27,448 bases of DNA from CAZGTQ01 sp964528575 (GTDB lineage: Bacteria > Planctomycetota > UBA1135 > GCA-002686595), in contig CAZGTQ010000333.1 of NCBI GenBank assembly GCA_964528575.1, forward strand, positions 1 through 27,448. The letters are read 5' to 3'. This document shows positions 1 through 7,281 of the stretch, piece by piece (position 1 is the first letter of the stretch; each line of letters begins with the position of its first letter). The notes under the pieces are model-generated. The model made no database searches. It saw only the letters and a list, made by a program, of their open reading frames with translations, and was not told the DNA's origin. Position numbers and translations under genes: made by a program.

Positions 1-3
1 GGC

Positions 4-1539
4 GTGGCTCGCTCCGCCCTCCTCGCCGGGCTCGCCGCGGCGGTTCTGCCCGCGCCGCTCCTCGCCCAGTGCCCGCTCGCCGAGCTCGCCGCGGCCGACG
101 GCGCCCCCGGCGACGCGTTCGGCGCGGCGGCGGCGTTCGAAGGCGACCGCGCGCTGGTCGGCGCGCCCCTCGACGCGGACGGGGGCGAGCAGTCCGGCAC
201 CGCCTTCGTGTTCGAGCGCGGCCCGACCGGCTGGACCCAGCAGCAGAAGCTGGCCGCGTCCGATGCGGCGCCCCTGACGCGGTTCGGTGCCAGGGTCGCG
301 CTCGACGGGGACCGCGCGGCCGTCGGCGCTCCGGGTGCGTACAACTCTCCTTCGCCGGGAGCCGTGTACGTCTTCGAGCGCGGCCCCGGTGCCTGGCTCC
401 AGGACGCGAAGCTGGTGGCGCAGGCGTCGGGACCGACGAGCTTCGGCAGCGCGATCGCGCTCGACGGCGAGCGCCTGCTCGTCGGCGACGGGTCCGTCCG
501 AGCGGCGTACGTCTACGAGCGCGGCCCGGACGGCTGGACTCTCGACGCGACGCTCGAGCCGTCCGTCGGCCCTCCAGGCGGGCCCTTAAGCGACGTCTTC
601 GGCGCGGTCGTCGACCTCGAGGGCGATCGGGCGATCGTCGGCTCGCTGCTCGCGAGCTACGTCTTCGAGCGCGGCCCGAGCGGCTGGTCCGAAGTCGCGC
701 AGCTCTCCGGCGACGGGGCGGGCACCCTCGGCGGCACGATCGCGCTCGATGGCGAGCGGGTCCTGCTCGGCTCGCCGATCGCAAGCGCGCCAGGCGTCGC
801 ATTCGCCGGCGCCGCCTTCGTCTTCGAGCGCGCGCCATCGGGCGTGTGGACGCTCGAGGGAACGCTCTTCGCGAGCGACGCGAGCCCGTCCGCGCAGTTC
901 GGCCAGGCGCTCGCGCTCGAAGGCGACCGCGCGCTCGTCGCCGAGCTCCAGAGTCCTCTGAATCCCGACGCGGCGGCGTACCTCTTCGAGCGCACGCCGA
1001 GCGGCTGGGTGCAGACCGCGCGCATCACGGGCGCGACCGGCTTCCGCGCGGTCGCGATCTCCGGAGGCGAAGCGTTGCTCGGCGCGCCCACGCCGTCGAG
1101 CGTTGCCGGGTCGGCGACGATCCTCGCGCTCGGCCCGTGCGCCGGCCTTGCCGCGTCGGCGTCGACCGTGTCGGTCGTCGCGGGGGGCTCGACGCTGCTC
1201 GACGTGGTCACGTTCCCGGCGCGCCCCGGCGACCCGTACCTCGTCCTCGGCAGCGCGTCGAGCAAGCCCGGCTTCTCCATCGACGGCGCCTTCGTGCCGC
1301 TCGCGATCGACGCCTACTTCCTGCACACGCTGCTCGCTCCGAACACGCCGCCGCTGTCGAGCTCCCTCGGCGTGCTCGATCCCGCCGGTCTCGCGACGGC
1401 CACCTTCCTGCTCCCGGCGGGCTCGAACCCGAGTCTCGTCGGCATCGAGCTGTGGCATGCGGCGGTCGTGCTCCAGGTGACGCCCGTCCCTCTCGTCGCG
1501 CTCGCGAGCGAGGCTGTGCGCATCTCGCTCGTCCCGTAG
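4..1539 (+). CDS. Secreted FG-GAP repeat protein
   Basis: Read from the GTG at 4 the product is 511 aa. It starts with a clear Sec-type signal peptide (hydrophobic residues 3-20, cleavage probably after LLAQ). Residues about 35-375 hold six to seven degenerate repeats, each made of a strand such as DGDRALVGAP followed by VFERGPxGW. This matches the FG-GAP/integrin-alpha-like beta-propeller family. The last 120 residues lack the repeat and resemble the C-terminal module of many exported planctomycete proteins (PYLVLGS, then SLGVLDPAGLATATFLLPAG, ending in SLVP). The ligand is unknown; an extracellular or outer-surface binding role is inferred from the family. The frame stays open to base 1, so a start slightly upstream of the window cannot be excluded. 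It converges on the helicase gene, with six bases between the two stops. Confidence 0.85.
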   Translation: MARSALLAGLAAAVLPAPLLAQCPLAELAAADGAPGDAFGAAAAFEGDRALVGAPLDADGGEQSGTAFVFERGPTGWTQQQKLAASDAAPLTRFGARVALDGDRAAVGAPGAYNSPSPGAVYVFERGPGAWLQDAKLVAQASGPTSFGSAIALDGERLLVGDGSVRAAYVYERGPDGWTLDATLEPSVGPPGGPLSDVFGAVVDLEGDRAIVGSLLASYVFERGPSGWSEVAQLSGDGAGTLGGTIALDGERVLLGSPIASAPGVAFAGAAFVFERAPSGVWTLEGTLFASDASPSAQFGQALALEGDRALVAELQSPLNPDAAAYLFERTPSGWVQTARITGATGFRAVAISGGEALLGAPTPSSVAGSATILALGPCAGLAASASTVSVVAGGSTLLDVVTFPARPGDPYLVLGSASSKPGFSIDGAFVPLAIDAYFLHTLLAPNTPPLSSSLGVLDPAGLATATFLLPAGSNPSLVGIELWHAAVVLQVTPVPLVALASEAVRISLVP

Positions 1540-1545
1540 CGCGCG

Positions 1546-3528
1546 CTACAGGTCCACGAGGATCGCCGCGACTTGCGCGGTCGGCTCGAGCTCGACGAGG
1601 CGCGCGTCGCGCAGGAACGCCGCGGCCGCCGCGATGCCCGTGACGCGCACCGCGGCGGCGACGCGCAGGTCGCGCGGCACGTGCACGACGAAGGGGCCCG
1701 GCGACGTCGTCTTCTCGATCGCGTCGAGGTGCTCGTCGACGAAGAGCGCGGCCTCGTCGTCGCTCGGGCGCGGCAGGTCCGCGAGCTCGCCCGTGCGACC
1801 GAGCCGCGCCGTGAACGCGGTCGTGCTCGCGACCTCGGCTCCCAGCGCGTACGCGCAGAGCAGCGCGCCGTACGTGCCGAGGCCGTGCACGACGAGCGCG
1901 CCGCCGCCCGCGCGCACGAGCGCGACCGCGCCCGGCTCGACGCCGAGCGCCTCGACGATCGCGCGCGCGAGCGCGAGCGACGTCGACGGCGGGGCCGCCG
2001 AGCGGAAGCGCGCCGGCCGCGCGTCCGCGCCCGCGTCCGTCAGCAGCCGATCGGGACGGCCGTGCACGACGCGCCGCTCGCGGCCCGCGATCTCGACGTC
2101 GCTCGACTCGACCAGGCGCACCTTGCCGATCACGTCGCCCGTCAAGCGGTCGACGACCTCGACCGAGGCCTGCTCGTCGACGTTCGAATGGAGATAGCCG
2201 CGCTCCCAGCGCGCCTCGATCGCTGCGGTGGCGACGAAACGGCCGCCGCCCGCGCGCTCGAGCAGGTCCGCTCCGACCAGCGCGTCGAGCAGGGCGCCGA
2301 CCGCTGCGTCGCCGAGCTCGCGGCGCACGTCCGCGGGCAGCGCAGCCTCGAGCTCGGAGCGCTCGACCCAGTCGTGACCGCACGCGAGCACGAGCGCCTG
2401 CTGCACGAGCACCGACGGGCGGAACGCGTACGGCGGCGAGCACAGCTCGCCGCGCTTGGCGAGCGCGAACATCGTGCGGAAGACGTGCTCCTGCGCCGCG
2501 CTCGTGACCGCGAAGCCCGCCCGCGTCGCGTCGCCGCGCCGGCTGCCGCGGCCGACGCGCTGGAGCAGGCTCGCGACGTCGCCCGGGAGGCCGACGAGCA
2601 GCACGTAGTCGACCGTGCCGACGTCGATGCCCATCTCGAGCGTCGTCGTCGCGAAGCAGACGGCCGCGGCCGCGTGCAGGAAGAGCCGCTCGTTGCGCTC
2701 GCGCACGCTGCGGCCGAGCGAGCCGTGGTGCGCGAACACGCGCTCCTCGAACACCGTCCGGCCGCGCAGCTTCGTCGCGAGCGTCTCGACCTGGTTGCGC
2801 GAACGACAGAACACGAGCACCTTCCTGAAGCCGTGCCCGGCGAGCTCGTCGAGGTGGCGCGCGACGTCGCCGATCTCGACGCCCGCGAACGCGCGGCCGA
2901 GGATGCGTTTCGGTCCCTCGACGACGACGAGCTCGGCGTCCGCGAGGTAGCGCGCGGCGAATTCCGCCGGCCGGTCGACCGTCGCGCTCGCCGCCACGCG
3001 CTGCGGCCGCGCGCCCGCGACGTGCTGGAGCCGCTCGAGCAGGATCCGCAGGTGGTCTCCGCGCGGCGTGCCGTCGAGCACGTGCAGCTCGTCGAGCACG
3101 ATCATCCGCACGTTGGCGAGCTGGCTCGCGCGGCGCGCGAGCAGCGAGTCGAGCGCTTCGGGCGTCGTGACGACCGCCGCGGGAAGCGCGCCGGCCGTGC
3201 GCTCCTTGTGCTCGCCGGTGTAGCGGCCGAACGAGAGCCCGACGAGCTCCATCGGGCCCTCGAGCCGGCGCCGCAGGTCGTTCGCGAGCGCGCGCGTCGG
3301 GCTGACGACCAGGACGCACGCGCTCGGTGCGCCCAGGTCGAGCGCGAGCTCCGCCGCCGGCGCCGCGTACGCCTCGGTCTTGCCGCTCGCGGTCGGAGAG
3401 CACAGCAGCACGTCGCGCCCCGCGCGCACCGGCGGGATGCCGCGCTCCTGGACCTCGGTCGGCTGCGCGAAGCGCGCGAACCAGGGGCCGAACGTGCGCG
3501 GGAGGAGGTCGCGGCCGAGCCGGCTCAC
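1546..3528 (-). CDS. Lhr/BrxHI-like DEAD-box helicase
   Basis: The product is 660 aa, starting at GTG 3528, which overlaps the upstream TGA as GTGA. Superfamily 2 helicase motifs are all visible: a Q-like region near residue 22, Walker A SPTASGKT (44-51), motif Ia SPTRALAND (76-84), DELH box (146-149), SAT (181-183), the lobe-2 VFCRSRNQVETL (239-250) and arginine-finger QRVGRGSRRGD (323-333). The layout, with a DELH box and a long C-terminal region of about 300 aa, fits Lhr-like helicases. BrxHI of type 2 BREX is the closest named analogue I can suggest. It presumably unwinds or translocates on nucleic acid using ATP. As the last gene of a four-gene operon behind two BREX-type ATPases it is probably part of the same complex. 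The open frame continues upstream to 4650, but that stretch is antiparallel noise over the neighbouring gene. Confidence 0.9.
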   Translation of the reverse strand: MSRLGRDLLPRTFGPWFARFAQPTEVQERGIPPVRAGRDVLLCSPTASGKTEAYAAPAAELALDLGAPSACVLVVSPTRALANDLRRRLEGPMELVGLSFGRYTGEHKERTAGALPAAVVTTPEALDSLLARRASQLANVRMIVLDELHVLDGTPRGDHLRILLERLQHVAGARPQRVAASATVDRPAEFAARYLADAELVVVEGPKRILGRAFAGVEIGDVARHLDELAGHGFRKVLVFCRSRNQVETLATKLRGRTVFEERVFAHHGSLGRSVRERNERLFLHAAAAVCFATTTLEMGIDVGTVDYVLLVGLPGDVASLLQRVGRGSRRGDATRAGFAVTSAAQEHVFRTMFALAKRGELCSPPYAFRPSVLVQQALVLACGHDWVERSELEAALPADVRRELGDAAVGALLDALVGADLLERAGGGRFVATAAIEARWERGYLHSNVDEQASVEVVDRLTGDVIGKVRLVESSDVEIAGRERRVVHGRPDRLLTDAGADARPARFRSAAPPSTSLALARAIVEALGVEPGAVALVRAGGGALVVHGLGTYGALLCAYALGAEVASTTAFTARLGRTGELADLPRPSDDEAALFVDEHLDAIEKTTSPGPFVVHVPRDLRVAAAVRVTGIAAAAAFLRDARLVELEPTAQVAAILVDL

Positions 3529-4907
3529 CGCCGGCTCCCGAAGCGCGCGCCGTCGAGCAGGAACACCGCCGCGCGCACCGCCGAGCGGAAGCTGTCGTGG
3601 CCTTCGTCGAAGCTCCCCTGGACGCGCGCGAGCACCCGCAGCGCCGCGTCGTCGGACACGGGCTCGCCGTACGCGTGCTCGTAGAGCACGGCGATACGCG
3701 CCACGAGCTCGCCGAGCAAGCCGCGGTCGAGCGGCCGCAGGACGAGGTCGTACGCGTCGGACGCCGTCACCGCGCTCATCTCCTCGCGCACGTCCTCGAG
3801 CGGGGTGAGCGCGAACACCGTCGCGAGCGGCTGCTCGCGCGCGAAGCGCAGCGGGATCGCCCGGTGGACGACCTGGCCGCCCTTGTAGAGCTGCTCGGGG
3901 TCGAACGCGAGGTCGTTCGGCTCCATCGTGACCGCCGCCCAGTGGCGCAGCACCTCGAACGCGAGGTGGCGCTCGTCGCGGCCGAGCGTGTCGACGCGCT
4001 CGACCTCGTCGAACAGGAGCACGAGCCCGCGCGCGCCCGCGTCGGCGCACCAACACGCGAGCGTGCCGACCAGGTGCACGTACATGCGGCCGTACGTGCG
4101 GTAGTCGCTCATGCGCAGCACGCGCCGGCCGGTCCAGCGCAAGCGCCCGAGCACCGCGTTGACGTCCTCGGCGTAGATGTTGTCGCCGCGCGCGTAGTCG
4201 CGCAGCCAGCCGATCTGCTCCTCGTCGCCGTAGCGCAGCGCCCACAGGTAGGGCGAGAAGAAGCGGCTCGCGCGCGCGCCGTCGGGCTGGGCGTGCTCGT
4301 CGCTGTCGACCAGGCGCTCGAACAGGTGCTCGTAGCCCGGCGTGACGAGGTCGCCGGTGCGCACCGACTCCATGATGCTGCGGTACAGGCGCTGCGGATG
4401 GTGCAGCGCGTGCTCGCGCGGGTCGAGCGTGAGGCGCACGACCGCGAAGCCCTGCTCGAGCGCGAGCTGCTGCGCGGCGTCGAGCAGGTGCGACTTGCCC
4501 GCGCCGTAGTCGCCCCACACGACGCGGCAGCCGCGGCCGGCGCGCAACAGCGCGTGCAGGCTCTCGAGCTCCGCGCGGCGCGCGACGGTGTAGTCGCGCA
4601 CGCCGCGCGCCGGCACGACGCCCAGGCGCAGCGCTTCGAGCGTCTGCCACGCGGCGGCGTGGTCGAGCGAGACGGGCCCGGGAGCGGGCGGAGCGGACGG
4701 CGCGGGCGCCGCGAGCGCGCTCCGCGCGACGCTCCCGCGCGGCCGCGGCGCCCCGTCGAGCGGCTCGAGCTCGTCGCGCCCGACGGTGCGCGGGAGGCCG
4801 CCGCCGCCGTCGAACGCGACGCGCGTACGGCCGAGGATCAGGTTCGCGACGATCGAGCCGTCGCCGAACACCGGGTGCCGGACGCGCTTTCCGCGCTGCA
4901 GCGGCAC
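3525..4907 (-). CDS. BREX-type ATPase (BrxD-like) with N-terminal SH3-like tail domain
   Basis: The product is 460 aa from GTG 4907, one base after the end of the preceding gene. Residues 5-50 form a small beta-rich module, RVRHPVFGDGSIV plus VAFDGG. It resembles the tudor/SH3-like tail of UvrD and PcrA helicases (pattern V.HP.FG.G.V). A Pro/Ala-rich linker (52-80) follows, then an AAA-like P-loop domain with Walker A GDYGAGKS (132-139) and Walker B LVLLFDEVE (295-303). This domain matches the BREX ATP-binding family (DUF2791, BrxD). In type 2 BREX, brxD lies beside the brxHI helicase, as here. The role of BrxD-like proteins is not settled; an ATP-driven switch or loader acting with the helicase is inferred. 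The stop overlaps the helicase start, indicating translational coupling. Confidence 0.85.
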   Translation of the reverse strand: MPLQRGKRVRHPVFGDGSIVANLILGRTRVAFDGGGGLPRTVGRDELEPLDGAPRPRGSVARSALAAPAPSAPPAPGPVSLDHAAAWQTLEALRLGVVPARGVRDYTVARRAELESLHALLRAGRGCRVVWGDYGAGKSHLLDAAQQLALEQGFAVVRLTLDPREHALHHPQRLYRSIMESVRTGDLVTPGYEHLFERLVDSDEHAQPDGARASRFFSPYLWALRYGDEEQIGWLRDYARGDNIYAEDVNAVLGRLRWTGRRVLRMSDYRTYGRMYVHLVGTLACWCADAGARGLVLLFDEVERVDTLGRDERHLAFEVLRHWAAVTMEPNDLAFDPEQLYKGGQVVHRAIPLRFAREQPLATVFALTPLEDVREEMSAVTASDAYDLVLRPLDRGLLGELVARIAVLYEHAYGEPVSDDAALRVLARVQGSFDEGHDSFRSAVRAAVFLLDGARFGSRR

Positions 4908-4908
4908 C

Positions 4909-6189
4909 TCAGAGCTCCGTCTCCCCCGGCATCGCGTCGGGCTGGGCGAGCACGCTCCCGGTGACGTAGCGCTGGATCTCGGCAGGGGTGAGCGCGCGGT
5001 CGCCCGTGCGGCGCTGCGTCTCGATCAGCGACGCGGCCGCCTTGACGAACTGGCGGCGCGTCCCGCTCTCGAACTGCCGCTCGCCCAGCTCGCGCGCGAG
5101 CTCGCCCAGGTTCGCCGTCTGGATCGCACGGTCGAAGCGGTGGTCCCAGCCGAGCTCGGCGAGCTCGAGCAGCCGCTCGCCGATCGCGCGCAACAGCTCG
5201 ATCGGCCCCAGCGGCAGCCGGTCGAGGTCGATCACGGGCTGCAGCGGGCTCTCGTCGGAGAACAGCGCGGCGCCCTTGAGCCGCTGCGCGAGCGCGGGGT
5301 ACTCCGGCACGATCGTGTCCATGAACTCCGGCGGCACCGCGTAGCACCACACGACGCCCGGCAGGAGCGACTGGCCGCAGTAGTCGATCATCTGGCGCAG
5401 GTTGTCGCCGATCGCCTGGCGGCGCTTGGCCGACAGGCTCATGTTGCGGTCCATCTCGTCGAACAGGAGCACGACGCCGGGCAGGCCGAGCGCGGCGAGC
5501 GTCTGGACGAGCGAGCGCAGCCAGCGGAAGGCGTTCGCGTCCTCGAGCCGCTCCCGCAGCCGCAGCGGCTCGAGCGCGCGCGCCTCGACCGCGTCGCCGC
5601 GCAGCCAATCGCCGACGAGCTCCTCGGTGTCCTCGTCGCCGTCCGCGACCGCCGCGAGGTACGCACGCACGCCGCGTCCGAACGCGCGGCTCTCGATCGG
5701 CGCGTTCGCGAGCTCGTCGCGCAGCCAGGCGCGGAAGCCCCCGGCGCCGTGCTCGTCGATCCCGCGCCGCGCGATCTGGCGCAGCACGACGTCGAGGCCC
5801 TGGGCGGGCTCGTGGCCGAAGTCGTCGACCGGCAGCTCGAGCCGCAGCGCGACCTCGCGGTAGATGCTCACGGGGCGGTCGAACGGGCACTCTTTCGGCG
5901 AGAGCCCGACGAGCGCGGTCGCGAAGCCCTCGCTCCAGGCCAGCTCGCGCAGGCAGTGGAGGAAGTGCGTCTTGCCGCCGCCGAACGGCGCCTGGACGAG
6001 CTTGAACGTCGAGTTGCGGCGCGATTCGCGCATCGGGCGCAGGTACTCGTCGCGCAGGACGTCGAGGTAGCCGCCGGTCGCGACGTTGACGAGGTGTGCG
6101 CCGCGCTCGGGCGGCTGGCCGGTCGAGCCCATGCGGTCGAGGATGTGCCGCGCGAGCTCGGGGGTCAGGTCGTCGAGGCCGGTGCTCAC
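4909..6189 (-). CDS. BREX-type P-loop ATPase (BrxC/BrxD-like)
   Basis: The product is 426 aa from GTG 6189, which overlaps the upstream TGA as GTGA. Walker A is APFGGGKT (67-74) and Walker B is VVLLFDEMD (239-247). Between them lie a segment with LSPKECPFDRP and helices typical of the DUF2791/BrxC-BrxD ATPase group. An N-terminal helix (ELARHILDRMGS) precedes the P-loop. It is clearly paralogous in architecture to the next gene but shares little direct sequence, so the operon encodes two distinct ATPases, perhaps forming a hetero-oligomer. There is no nuclease or DNA-binding motif that I can see. Membership of a BREX-like defence complex is inferred from family and operon context. The assignment to BrxC rather than BrxD is uncertain. 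Confidence 0.82.
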   Translation of the reverse strand: MSTGLDDLTPELARHILDRMGSTGQPPERGAHLVNVATGGYLDVLRDEYLRPMRESRRNSTFKLVQAPFGGGKTHFLHCLRELAWSEGFATALVGLSPKECPFDRPVSIYREVALRLELPVDDFGHEPAQGLDVVLRQIARRGIDEHGAGGFRAWLRDELANAPIESRAFGRGVRAYLAAVADGDEDTEELVGDWLRGDAVEARALEPLRLRERLEDANAFRWLRSLVQTLAALGLPGVVLLFDEMDRNMSLSAKRRQAIGDNLRQMIDYCGQSLLPGVVWCYAVPPEFMDTIVPEYPALAQRLKGAALFSDESPLQPVIDLDRLPLGPIELLRAIGERLLELAELGWDHRFDRAIQTANLGELARELGERQFESGTRRQFVKAAASLIETQRRTGDRALTPAEIQRYVTGSVLAQPDAMPGETEL

Positions 6190-7061
6190 GAGCCCTCCGC
6201 GCGAGTGAAGAAGACGGTCAACTTGAACTCGCCGTCGCCGTGCTCGTCCTCGAGCCAGATCGAGCGGCTCTTCTGCTGCGCGGTCGTGCCGGTCGCGACG
6301 CCGAGGTTCATGCGCCAGCCGTTCTGCGAGAGCCCCCCCGCCTTGCGCAGCCGCAGCACGTCCCAGGCGAAGCGGGAGCGGGGATAGCCGGTGAAGTGGC
6401 GCGCCGTCGGCTCGGTCTGGAACGCCGGCTTCTGGAGCCGGAGCGCGAGCTGGGGCAGGAAGTCGCGCATCTCGACGCGCTCGCCGCTGCCGCCGGCGCC
6501 CGCGCCGAGGGCCGCGCGCCAGGCGGTGCGGCAGGCGTCGAAGAAGGCGGCCGCATCGAACGGGCCGTCGAGCTCCGCGAGCGCCTCCTCGCGGGCGGCG
6601 AGGATCGAGGCGGCGTCGGCGGGGCAGTTCGCGAGGCTCTGGCGGGCGAAGAGGATCTCGGCGGAGCCGCGCTGGCGGTCGACGCGGACGGCGAGCGGGG
6701 GGATGCGGAGCTCGAGCGGCTCCTCCTGGCGGACGACGCGCAGCGCGAGCCCGCGCGCCTCGCACGCGGCGCGCAGCTCGGGCGCCAGGCTCTCGCGCAC
6801 CCGCCGCCGGCGCTCGTCGAGCTCGGCGCGGGCCGCCGCGAGGGCCGGGGCGGCCCGCTCGGCGACCGCCGGCAGCGCCGCGACCCTCTTCTCGACGCCG
6901 TCGAGCAGCCCGGGGAGCTTGCCGAGCTCGGCGTACGCGCCGGGCCGGGCGAGCGGCCCGAGCGCGGCCGCGAGCGCCTTCAGCGCCCGCGCCTCGTCCT
7001 CGAGCGCGGCGCGCGTCGCCGCGACCCGCGCCTCGATCGGCTGCTCGTTCGTCTCTTCCAC
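6186..7061 (-). CDS. Unrecognised first protein of the BREX-like operon
   Basis: I do not recognise this 291-aa protein. Residues 5-105 are Ala/Arg/Glu-rich and predicted helical, probably coiled coil. Residues 110-185 look like an alpha/beta fold (LELRIPPLAVRVDR, then helices). The C-terminal 90 residues hold a more conserved-looking core: MRDFLPQLALRLQ, HFTGYPRSRFAWDVLRLR and GVATGTTAQQKSRSIWLED, ending in FKLTVFF. No catalytic motif or signal peptide is evident. The frame is open back to 7241, but that extension would be encoded across a 17-bp tandem repeat and a hairpin, so the GTG at 7061 is preferred; ATG 7100 is an alternative. Neither has a Shine-Dalgarno sequence. It leads the operon and is coupled to the first ATPase, so it may be the sensor, adaptor or effector of the module. 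Confidence 0.72.
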   Translation of the reverse strand: MEETNEQPIEARVAATRAALEDEARALKALAAALGPLARPGAYAELGKLPGLLDGVEKRVAALPAVAERAAPALAAARAELDERRRRVRESLAPELRAACEARGLALRVVRQEEPLELRIPPLAVRVDRQRGSAEILFARQSLANCPADAASILAAREEALAELDGPFDAAAFFDACRTAWRAALGAGAGGSGERVEMRDFLPQLALRLQKPAFQTEPTARHFTGYPRSRFAWDVLRLRKAGGLSQNGWRMNLGVATGTTAQQKSRSIWLEDEHGDGEFKLTVFFTRAEGS

Positions 7062-7109
7062 GCGAGGAGTGTCGCGCGCGACCCCGTTCCAGGGAAGCAT
7101 GGGACGCGA

Positions 7110-7177
7110 TGAAGTGCAGGGCTCGATGAAGTGCACGGCGCGCTGAAGTGGGGGGCTCCATGAAGTGCAGGACCCCG
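7110..7177. repeat. Four 17-bp tandem repeats upstream of the BREX-like operon
   Basis: TGAAGTG recurs at 7110, 7127, 7144 and 7161, exactly 17 bp apart. The consensus unit is TGAAGTGCAGGGCTCGA. A fifth, degenerate unit (about 11 of 17 matches) occupies 7093-7109. Copies are contiguous, so this is not a CRISPR array. Seventeen is not a multiple of three, which argues against coding. The array ends 32 bp (counting the degenerate copy) upstream of the preferred start of the operon's first gene. It could be an operator array or a minisatellite. Confidence 0.85.
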
Positions 7178-7203
7178 GCTCCTCCGTCGAGGAGCCGGGG
7201 TCC
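7170..7203 (-). terminator. Strong hairpin between the DUF547 gene and the BREX-like operon
   Basis: A perfect 15-bp stem pairs 7170-7184 with 7189-7203 around a four-base loop (7185-7188). Both arms are GC-rich. It lies 78 bp beyond the stop of the DUF547 gene on the minus strand. No T-tract follows in either direction, so classical intrinsic termination is not certain. Its left arm overlaps the last 17-bp repeat unit, so it could instead be a regulatory structure in the operon leader. Confidence 0.6.
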
Positions 7204-7281
7204 CGCGTGGCTTGGGTGCATCGTCGACTAGCACTTGGCACTACGACCGAGCGCGCCGTCCGTTTGCCGGAACTCGGGAAG

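Noticed and set aside
4..1539. Part of the BREX-like system
   Set aside because: The FG-GAP protein is on the opposite strand, exported and of a common planctomycete surface type; only position links it to the operon.
3529..4650. N-terminal extension of the helicase frame
   Set aside because: This part of the frame overlaps the BrxD-like gene in another frame and encodes Arg/Ala-rich noise. GTG 3528 with a GTGA overlap is the natural start.
7093..7177. CRISPR array
   Set aside because: The 17-bp units are contiguous with no spacers, and no cas gene is nearby.
7062..7241. Longer start (ATG 7241) for the first gene of the BREX-like operon
   Set aside because: The extension would be translated through a hairpin and a non-triplet tandem repeat, and its residues look random.
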